Part shown: one piece after another, positions 54,940 to 64,000 of the stretch | How the letters are laid out: each line of letters opens with the position of its first letter | Position numbering within the stretch: the first letter of the stretch is position 1 | NCBI GenBank assembly: GCA_051294375.1 | Contig: CM119269.1 | Span: 3,204,026-3,268,025 of the forward strand | Length of the DNA: 64,000 bases | Source: Paraspadella gotoi | Taxonomy: Eukaryota > Chaetognatha | Direction of reading: 5' to 3' | Made by a program: the position numbers and the translations under genes | The notes under the pieces: model-generated | What the model was told of the DNA's origin: nothing | What the model saw: only the letters and a program-made list of their open reading frames with translations | Databases searched by the model: none

Positions 54940-56410
54940 ATGTGGAAAAAATCTCAAAAAATCTCAACTTCTTTCCTCCCTATGATCTCTAACAATTCTT
55001 CCTTCTCTTCCTCGCTCATCTGCTCTTCCTCGTCGCCTTTCCGGCGTCGTTATCGGTCTCGTCGTGGGCGCGATCGAAGTGGCGCCGCGGCGGGAGTCGG
55101 TGCCTGAAGCGGCGCCGGCAGCGGCTTCGGCGGAGCTGCTTCGAAATCGCTTCCTCGGGCCTCCGCTTCTCTTCTCGATTCGGTGACGAGTCTCCGATCT
55201 TCTCCCCTCTAACGACCCTCGACGATCCTCTCCGACTCTGGTGGAATTTCTCGAGGAGCAACTGCGGAATCTTCCCCAGAAGAGGACGATGAGAGAGTTT
55301 CGCCGGAAGCTCTCCTCGGACGCGGAGGCAACGAGGAGGATGTTGGAAGCGATCATGGAGGCGGAGGCGGAGAAGATGGTGAGGAGGCGAAGGAGAGAGT
55401 GGGGGAGGAAGAGGAGGAGAGGAATCGGAGGAGAGATGAGAGAGAGAGGGAGGAGAGAGAGAGGAAGAATGAAAGGGAAATGAGGAATCGATACGGATGG
55501 AGGAAAGAGAGAAAAGGGAAAAGAAATGGAGGAAGAGAAAGAGACGAGAGAGAACGTGAGGCTGAGGAAAGAGAGGAGGCTCAGCGCCGAACGGACGCCC
55601 AGCCAAGCGGCGCCATCCGCGTCCTTTTGCGCGCGTCATTTTGGCGTCAATTGGCCGACGCTCCGTGGCGGTCATCGACCGACCCGCGACGCCAATCGGA
55701 CGACCGACGAAATCCGCTTCGAGGGGAAAGCGCAACTTGCTCACGGATCTTCTTCGACCACACATGAACGAACTGACGGCCAACGGGAACCGAAAACAGG
55801 TCGGGGGCGGCGGCGGCGGCTGAGGCAACGGCGATAAACGGAGGCGGCAGGCAGCATGAGAGGCGGCAGCGGCGGTAGAATGGCAAGCGACGTTAAAGAA
55901 TCCCAGCAATACTACGAATCTCTGATCAAAAACCATGAAGAGAATGTTGCGCGGACTGGAGATTGAGAGAGACCAGGTGAGGACGAGTCATGTGAAAAGG
56001 GAGGAAATGACATGTTGAAAAGGATGGAGCCATTTTAGACGAGAGTTTAACATATTTACGGTCCATAGTCCTAGTATCTTGGGACACAAACAGTAAAGAT
56101 GAGTTGACCATGACCAAGGTTTGAAAATTATATATGTATATAAGAAGTTTTTGTAAGTTATAACATAACTTTTTAAATTTAATCGACCATGAAAACAAGA
56201 TCGTTGAGACTGTTTGGACAATTGTCCATTTTCGCATCCTTATTTCTATGTTTAATGTTTTATATTATATATCTTCCTTTCCCAACATCTGTTTTTCAGA
56301 TGACCGGAGAGGCTCGTCGACTGACTGACGAGGCCATCTTCATGCTGAGGGGCCTTTTGTCTGGCGGTGAACTCTGCTTCGTCAACTTTGAAGAGCGGCT
56401 CCTTTTAATG
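54940..56410 (+). pseudogene. Frame-broken copy of the secreted Glu/Arg-rich protein gene
   Basis: This is the right-arm counterpart of the gene at 44301-45775, in inverted orientation. The start (ATG at 54940), the donor after 55976 and the acceptor before 56300 are all preserved. The coding sequence is broken by several one-base indels, first within the signal-peptide region, again in the acidic segment, and in exon 2 where one C is missing in the stretch before CTCTGCTTCGTC. No single frame reads through. The breaks are mostly single bases in short homopolymers, which fits unpolished long-read sequence at least as well as real decay. It may therefore be an artefact of how the inverted repeat was assembled and not a true pseudogene. 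Confidence 0.6.
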
Positions 56411-57957
56411 AACGACTCTCAATGTCAACGGCTTCCGAGAAAACTTTTCTCTTTTCGAAAAGAAGTAGTCGACGAATGAGTGCGCGTGCGCAGCGCAAGC
56501 GCACTGCTCTATCCCAGGAAATGGCAGATTCGATTCAGAAAGTCTCCCACTCCAAAAACTGCAAGAAATATGGGTCTCAGAAGAAGAATGCGATGAATGG
56601 GGAAAATTCTATCAATTTTTTCTTTTAAATTGACTATTTAAGGGGTCGTTCATTGCTCCTGTCAATTCGCTTTTCTTTTTTTTCGTCAGGACAAAATTTT
56701 TCAGCCGCAGTTTGTTGAAACAAGCTAATGTGAGAATCTTGCTCAAAGATAACGATACTCCCTTAAAGAACGAAACGAGAAACGGATGAGAAGAAACCCA
56801 AAACGCATTTTTCTATTTTTTATTCATTTTAAAATATAACAAATTAAAATGAGCGCACTTTAATTTTGGGTTTCTTCCTGCAGAACATTATTTCTATGAA
56901 ATATCGTAGTATTTATTTTTCTAGAAATTGCTAAAATATTTATTCTTTATCAATGTGTCATAAGCGCATACGTGTTAAAGAAAAAAAATAGCGTTTTTAA
57001 AATGAAAATCGTCATAATCACTGTTGAAGTGTAAGCACAACGTGAATTAGGAATTTAAGCTCAATCATTTCTTTGATACAACTGTCGTTCTTATTTGTCA
57101 TTGTGAAAACCAGTACTTCCTAATCTTCTTTTATTTTACTTAAAGTTGTAGTAAGTAAATATACATGTGAACAACAAAGCTTTTCTAATATTAATAACAA
57201 TATATTTACAATCGATAGTATGCAGATAAATACGATAATTCGCGGTTTGTAATCAAGATTAAAGTTTAAAAAAAAAAACATTAGATAGATAACATCAAAC
57301 GAGTATTTTATTTTAATTACAAACTGATAGGAAGATTACATTTCCCTCGCCTTGAGAGTCCTTTGTTTTTTGGGTTTTTTTTGCTTGACAATTTTCTCTA
57401 ACAAGAGCGAGCTCTTGCGTGAAAATTCATGACTAAGAAGGTACATTGGTCTTTTTTTCCCAAGTAAACAATGAAATTAAAGGTCTAACATTACGAGCAT
57501 ACGTAACCCCGGGGGCGGCCTCTGTTACACTGAGAAAAAAGACTTATTATAGCTTTTCCAAAAACCTTTACGGAATTAATCTCTACAGTTATTAAACGTT
57601 TAAGAATCGCTCTGTGTTAGCTTGGGTTTGGAACTAGAATCTATGTTAACCGAAATGAAGGGTTTTAGAATGTAGACATCTACTTCACGGCAAACAGTTA
57701 GTGTTAAAAATATTTAGGGAATGATCAGCGAGACATGCTGAAATGACACCGACACTGCAAAGCAGGGAATTAACGTTATGCGCTCAACAGTCGAAAAAGT
57801 TGAGGGTGTTCGACGCCATAAAAATTAGATTAAAGAACAAAATATTAATTTAAGATTTAATAATGTAGATGGCGCAAGTTTTAATTTATCTTAGTAGGCT
57901 CACAACTCTATACAAAGCGTAATAGATTTGTGCGGAATTCCGCATTGGCAACACATC

Positions 57958-58200
57958 TCCTCTCTCTCTTCTCCTCTCTTCTTTTCCTTTCTTTTCTTTT
58001 CTTTTTATTTTATTTCTTTTCTCTTCTCGTCTCGTCTCTTTTTTTCTCTTCTCTTTTCTTTTCTTTTTTTCTCTTTTTTCTTCTCTTCTCTTCTCTTCTC
58101 TTCTCTTCTCTTCACTTCTCTTCTCTTCTCTTCTCTTCTCTTCTCTTCTCTTCTCTTCTCTTCTCTTCTCTTCTCTTCTCTTTTCTTTTCTTTTCCTCTC
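57958..58200 (+). repeat. (TTCTC)n array bounding the inverted repeat
   Basis: Pentamer repeat that starts at the outer edge of the right arm. There is no such array at the left edge. Confidence 0.85.
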
Positions 58201-58399
58201 TTCTCCCTTTTCCCGCACCTCTTGTCCATCCCCATTCTCCGACCACCGGAACCTCAACTGCGACAAACGCCTCTGGTAATTTCCAACTCCTGTCGCGTTT
58301 CGTGTCGCCGACGCGTAAAATCGGCGGCGTCTCCGCCACCGCCGCTTCAGCAGCTGCAGCGGAAGCCGAAGAAGAAGTGACCGGTTTTTAGGGTTAAAG

Positions 58400-58968
58400 A
58401 ATTGTTGTTGTTCTTTCAAATTTAACGTTTTTTTTTAAATGAAATATTCTGAGTTTTCTTACGTGGTAGATTAGTTGGTTTTTTTTTACATACTATGCGT
58501 GGATAAATGCAATTGGGACAACAATTAATTTCATCCAATAAATAAGCTCTCTTGCGTCCGACTGTGGATAGGTTGTAATTTAACTATTATTAGACTAATG
58601 TTAACTTTCGTTTGGTTTCTACCTCGAACTCTAGAATTTCCATTCGCGACGCGATGACCAAAATTCCGTTGAGGTGTGTGCGAGTCAGCGCGTAGATGCC
58701 ACGTGGGATTGTGGTAAAGGAGTCAGAGAAAACGAAGACCGGAGAATCGGGGTCTAGCGATTTGGTTGAGTTTATATGACCAGTGGAGGCTGCATACTAT
58801 GCATAGGAGGTCGAGGGAGGATGAAAATTACATAGAATAGGGTCGATAGTTGGGAAAGAGAAAAAGCGATTTCAGGCGAAGATGGATTCTGTTTACTCGT
58901 TTCGGATCTCTGCATTGAAAACGAAATTTGAAAAGTCGAGGGGAGAGGAAGGAAAGGGAGGGAGGAAA

Positions 58969-59018
<50 letters not shown>

Positions 59019-62000
59019 AGAGAGAGAAGAGAGCAGAGAAGAGAGAGAGAGAGAGTAAAGATTCTCTTTCATCTTTCTTCGTTTTTCTCTCCCCTGCCAG
59101 ATCCGCCGGCTCCGCGCCCACGCCCTCGCTCTCTCTGTCTCCATCCTCTCATGCCCCAACCTGCTTCTCGGATCCTCTCCCTTCATCTCCTCTCCTCTCT
59201 CTTCTCTCCTCTCTCTCCCTTCTTCTCTCTTGTCCCCTTCCTCTTTCCCCTTCACCTCCTCCTGCTCTCTCCTCTCCAGTCCTCTCCTCTTCCGTCTTTC
59301 TCTCTCTCCTCTTTCTAACGGCCTTTCTCGATCGGGGCCTGGTCCTCCCTCGCCGAAAGGCTACGTTCATCATTATCTTTCCTCAAGGACCGCTGGCACT
59401 GAAATATGGTGGATTATTCAAAAAATGGTTTTTGGAGAAAAAATTCTAATTAAAGAATCCTTGATGGAATATCAAGCTGAAAATCGCCCGTAGGTGGCGC
59501 CGCCTGGTGGGTTTCTTTTGGAAGGCGCGGACTCGAGCGCAGGAGGCCAGTAAAGACGAAGAATTTAAAAGCGAGAAAGAGAGAGAGAGAGAGAGAGAAA
59601 ATTGAGAGAGAGGAGAGAGAGAAGAGAGAGAGAGAGAGGAGAGAGCGAGCGGGAGAGAGGGAGAGAAGATGTATGTATATGTAGAGAGGAGAGCGAGAGG
59701 GAGAGAAGCGAAGAGGGAGAAGAATCCCTTTAACTAAAATTCGGTAACTTTTTTATGTCAGTTGAAGTTTGAAATAACGAAGCGTTTTTGGCCTACCGAA
59801 TGAGGGAAACGCTTTTTTCTTTGTTTTAATTCAAATCCGCTTTCCTCTCTCTCCTCTCTCACGTCTCCTCTCTCGTCCTCTCCTTCCTTCTCTCTCTCCC
59901 TCTCCCTCTCCTCTCTCTCTCTCTCTCTCTCAGCCTGCCTTTCTCCTCCTCCCTTTCTGTTGTATTCGGGTTGTAAACTGGTTTTTCCTTAAAAAAATTT
60001 AAATCCATTTCTTTACTTCTCCGAATTTCGCATGCAAATTTGGATCCGGAGAATTGAGCGTCGTTTTGGGTGAGAGAAGAATAAAAATCGCGTGTTTTTC
60101 CTTTCGTATTTCATTTATTTCTTTTACGGTGAGAATAACGTTGACAATTTGTTAACCATGTCCTTTTTGTGCGGTTACGCATGACATTTTAGAACACTAG
60201 AATCAATAGACATTTTAGGTTCTTGTAGTGTCACAGTTATAACTCGTTTATCACCATCAACGCCAAGCAACATTTCCATCACTAACAAGTCACCAAAGAA
60301 AAACTCACAACTCGCAAACTCCGCCGTCAATTCACAACTCAATGCCGATAAATAAATGGAACAAGATTACCAATTGTAATGCCCCGCCCGCTTCTTCCTA
60401 CCCCGCCGCTTTGAAACTTGTGATTGAGCAACGTTCGTCTCGTCGTCGGCTATCAGTCGTCGTCGCGTCGCGATCGCTCGCGACGGTCGTCTTCGCTCCA
60501 GTTCACGTCTTCGTTCGTCTTCGTCTCCGGCCGACGACCGGCGGCGGCGAACCCCGACTGGGTCCGCTCGTCTCCACCATCATCGTTGTTGTTCTTCCGC
60601 TGAAACCGACTTGCGGATTTTTCCTTTTCGGTCTCGTCTTCGTCGTCGCGTCGGCGTCGCAGTTCGAGCCAGCGGCGAGACAGTCTTTGGCGGTGAACCG
60701 TTCCATCGACCTCAAGAAGAAAGAATCAAGTCGTGAAGTTTTTTTTTTCTCAAAGATGACAAAATTTACCTCTTTTCGTTCTCCCATCAAAATCTCCTAC
60801 CAATACCTTCTCCACATCCCGTCTCCTCCCCTCCCCTCTTCATTCCCTCCCCTTGTTTCTCCTCCGCTTTCACCTCGGACTCATTCCTTCTGTTCCGACT
60901 GTTGCTGTGTGCTGCGCTGTTGCTGCTGCGCAGATGACGCGCCATCAATTCCTGTGCAAGTCATCAGACCGAGGCAGATGCGCGGCGTGCTCGGTCTTCG
61001 AAAGCCGGACGACGCCGCCGAGAGGAGGGCGTTGAGGCGCCGCCGTCCCGGCGTCCGTCGCTCCCGGTTTCGAAGTCGCGCCGTCAGGCCGATCAGCGGG
61101 CGCGTGACGAGCGTGCTTGCGCCCAGAGGAAGAATAGGGCACCGGCGTCGGGCGAAGTCGTTGATCGCCGCTAGAGCCGGAGACGACGCCGGGAAATCGT
61201 TGAGAAGGGGTCTAAGGGGCGATGGTAGACCGTGAGTCCATGAGGGCGAATGATGGGCGGAGTGTAGGTGTGCAAGGGGTTCCGAGCTGGCAGAAAAAAA
61301 GTTTTCGTAAAACAAACGATAACAAACTCCGAATGAAAAAATGCCAATCCAAAGTGTCTACGCGCCGCCTTCACGCCCCCGATCCTGCCACCTAAACGCC
61401 TTCCCACGCCTCCGCCTCGCGTAGCGGCCAGAAACCGGAAACGGGCGTAATACGCACTTGGCGTGGCCTCTCCGCACCTGACCGAAGCCCGTCGGCGTCA
61501 CCAGCGCGACGCAGCCGCCGAAGGGGTTTGGAGCAGCTGGACGACGCCGCGTTGCAGAAAGACGACGCCAATCAGAGTTGGCAGAGTTTGGCGAGACGCT
61601 GGCGGCAGACGCCGGACGTCGGGCGCGTGGAGAACCCCGGAAATCGAGGATGACGCTGAAATTCGAGCGCAAGGAGGCGAGGACTGAGGATGCCCCACCG
61701 TTGAAAGAGGATTCCGAAGCTTAAATTTAAATGTGATTTAGATGATTGTCTCGATATCGTAATTAATAACTACAATTATGTATGTAAAATAACCGATGGG
61801 ATAATCGTAAAAGATTCTCACCGTCACACCCTTTACGCCGCCGTGATCGTCGTCGAAGTCGTCCGTCGAGTCGCCGTTGCCACCGTCACCCCGGATCGGA
61901 GCGGCAGAAGGCGGCGGCCGTTCCTGCGGATCGGTGCGCAGGAGCGGCGAGCGCCCGGGGTCAGAGCGGAGGAGCGACGGGAGCGTCGTGGGGCAGAGCG

Positions 62001-64000
62001 AAGGTTGGGTGGCGCGATAGAAGGATAATGGAAGACACTATCGGTGGAAGCGGAACTGAATCCGGTAAAGCGAATATGAATGGTGGAACGGAACTGCGAT
62101 CGGTAGAAGCGAAGATAGAAATGGGTGGAAGCGGAACTGAGATCGGTGGAAGCGTGAAATGAAATTAATGGTAGTGAATATGAGAAATCGATGGAATGAA
62201 AAGTAGATCAGTAGAAGTGGAAATTCAGATCGGTGGGAAGCGTAAATAGAAGGGCGGGGAGCGGAAATGAGATCGCGATGTGGAAAAGGACTACGGTGGA
62301 AGCGAGAGGGACGGATGAGGATTCCTAGAGCATAAAAAAAAATTGTGCAGATCAATTGTTTGTTTAATTCCATTTCATACGTAGCCGTACATACACTATA
62401 CCACGTCAACCAATATCGAAACTGTCCGACTCTGCAAAAGAAACAGAGAAAGCGCAGAAAAAAGAAAAATATCTCGAGAGGACAAAGTTTCAGTTCGATT
62501 TTTTCTCTTTAATAAAAAAAAAAATCGAAGTTTATGTTTTTGCTAAAAAACATCATCGATCAAGACTTTTGCGCTCTCTTTTAATGAGAGCGCCACTGGG
62601 CGAGAGATGAGAGAGTGGGGGAAGGGAAGGGGATCATCGTTTAGGGCAAGGGAAGAGGCATGCCGTCGGTAGTACGAGTCAACAAATATCTCTTTTTGAC
62701 TAGGGAAACGGGAGGAAAATGTCAACACGAGGGTAATTGACACCCCGACCCCGAATCTACTAATTCCCTCTCTTGGTCTCGTGCGTATTTTCTCGAAACC
62801 TCAAACGGATCACTTACTGGAAAGAGAGATTTCACCCCTCTTGTCAACACTTTCAAACCCAACAGTGCCGAATTAAAACCCACCGGAAATCTTCACCTCG
62901 CAACTTCCTCCCCCAGTATCGCCCGCATAAATACCCATGGTTTAATTGCGTAAACAGGGTTCTTTTTGTTTTTTCATCCCCGTGCATTCATTTCCTCTTC
63001 TCTCTCTCTTCTCTCTCATCTCTCTCTTTCTCTCTCCTCTCGCTCTCCTCTCCCTCTCTCTCTCCATCTTCTCTCTCCTCTCTCTTCTCCTCCTCCCTCT
63101 CTCCTCATCTCTCTCTCTCCCCCCCGCGCCCCCCTCCTCGTCCGTCCTCTTCTCTCCCTCCTCTCTCTCTTCTCTCTCCCACTTTCATCTCTCACCCATC
63201 CGGGCCTTTCCTCTCTTCCTCTCTTCGAGTTGAGAATTTTCGACTTGAAGAAGAAAGGAAAAGTTCGATTTTTTATTTAAAAGCGCCCTTCTTTTAATGA
63301 GATGGAAAGTAAAAAAAAATTAATGAGTAATAAAGAAACAGTCTATGTCTCCCAGCCTCTTCTTTATCTCCCTTTCAACGCTCCTCAATTTCCTCCGCTA
63401 CTCTCGCCCCCCCCTCATGCCTGAAGGACAATCAATGAACTTCTCTGGGTGTCGCCAGAGCGCGCCACGATCGCTCTCGCCTCGCCACGCCAAAAGCTTT
63501 TTCCCCCATATTCTGTTCCCTTGTTCCGATTTGTATTGGTCAGGGACAAAATGAACAGAGGGATTTTAAGACCGAGCGTTCAGTGACTCGAAAAAAAGCG
63601 TTGGAATTCGAGGCCTTTGTATGCCCCTCGTAAACGTTCAAATGGAACTCCCTTTATCTCTATCTCTATCTCCTGTTTTATATCTCCCTCTTCGCTACGT
63701 CTGATTCTCGGTTCGTTCAATTGAAGTTAGTCCCAAGACGATGACAAAAGGGTCAGCTAACAAAGAACAATTTAAGTGAATGCGTTATACATTAACGAAA
63801 AAAAATAAAATAGAGAGAGAGAATGAGAAGAGAGAAGAGAAGAGAGGAGAAAGAGAGAGAGAAGAGAAGACGAGAGAGAGAAAGAGACGAGAAGAGAGAG
63901 AGAGAGAGAGTGCATCCTTAACCCTTTTTCTACTCCGTCAAATCGTGCCTCCTCCTGAGCGCTCATGCTAGGGCGTGTTTCGCTTCGGACTCTCTCTCTC
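58400..64000. other. Microsatellite-rich region, mostly non-coding
   Basis: (GA)n and (CT)n tracts at 58975-59060, 59580-59710, 59850-59935, 63000-63180 and 63810-63910. Only the GC-rich block at 60.9-62.0 kb has possible coding character. Frames elsewhere are Ser/Leu/Pro or Arg/Glu repeat translations. Confidence 0.5.
60930..61240 (+). CDS. Putative coding exon in a GC-rich block (uncertain)
   Basis: A pyrimidine-rich stretch ends in GCTGCTGCGCAG near 60932, and GGTAGACC|GTGAGTCC near 61233 looks like a donor. The forward frame between them is open, giving an Arg/Ala-rich segment (for example QMRGVLGLRKPDDAAERR). The minus strand is also open over this stretch (60881-61315), so strand is not settled. 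A second GC-rich block at 61430-61730 also has open frames on both strands. I recognise no family. It could be part of a gene extending to 62.0 kb, or only GC-rich sequence with few stops. Confidence 0.25.

Larger units (their letters stand above)
51030..57957 (-). repeat. Large inverted repeat, right arm
   Basis: Reverse-complement partner of 42738-50785. It begins at AGTAATGGGTGAGTTAGCT after an A/G-rich spacer and ends at ACACATC, where a (TCTTC)n array begins. Many one-base differences from the left arm break its open frames. Confidence 0.9.

Noticed and set aside
57928-58419. Long frames on both strands over the (TTCTC)n array
   Set aside because: They are translations of a stop-free pentamer repeat (Ser/Leu/Phe or Lys/Glu/Arg).
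60342-61235. 297-codon frame on the plus strand
   Set aside because: The first two thirds have irregular composition and a T-rich break. Only the GC-rich last part with splice-like edges was kept, at low confidence.

Overview
The window is animal nuclear DNA. It has multi-exon genes with GT-AG introns, collagen Gly-X-Y exons, retroelement debris and a very high load of (GA)n/(CT)n and (GAC)n/(GTC)n microsatellites. There are no operons or other prokaryotic gene organisation. The genes point to an invertebrate, probably an arthropod or another ecdysozoan; this is an inference from the membrane-collagen type, and I cannot name a species. Sixteen N runs, several of exactly 25 or 10 N, and stretches full of one-base indels suggest a short-read assembly whose gaps were filled with unpolished long reads.

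Layout: 1-8.1 kb is AT-rich, gapped, repeat-dominated and has no gene I can support. 8.1-14.6 kb is a noisy direct duplication (unit about 3.1-3.45 kb) ending near a 25-N gap. 16.1-20.8 kb is a six-exon gene for a type II transmembrane collagen of the XIII/XXIII/XXV (MACIT) class. 21.4-22.4 kb holds frame-broken remains of a multi-pass membrane protein. 22.5-24.05 kb is a tandem duplication of about 0.77 kb. 24.16-24.65 kb holds two interspersed-repeat copies. 24.9-28.1 kb is a degenerate minus-strand retroelement with DIRS-like RT and RNase H landmarks. 28.5-37.9 kb is AT-rich and microsatellite-rich. 38.0-41.9 kb is a second transmembrane collagen gene, a tandem paralogue of the first in the same orientation. 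42.7-58.0 kb is one large inverted repeat (arms about 8.0 and 6.9 kb) centred on a 25-N gap; the left arm carries an intact two-exon minus-strand gene for a secreted Glu/Arg-rich protein, and the right arm a frame-broken copy. 58-64 kb is mostly microsatellite, with one GC-rich, possibly coding block at 60.9-62.0 kb.

How the genes relate: the two collagens share a layout of cytosolic Pro/Ser-rich tail, one transmembrane segment, short coiled coil, furin-type site, Cys-X-Cys, and interrupted Gly-X-Y helix with one conserved non-collagenous module and a two-cysteine C-terminal tail. They look like a local duplication whose products would sit on the cell surface or be shed into the matrix. The secreted-protein gene has a TATA box about 57 bp downstream of a palindromic CRE, a promoter layout often seen in neuroendocrine genes; its function is unknown. 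The main structural question is whether the 15-kb palindrome and the 8-14.6 kb duplication exist in the organism or are gap-filling artefacts.
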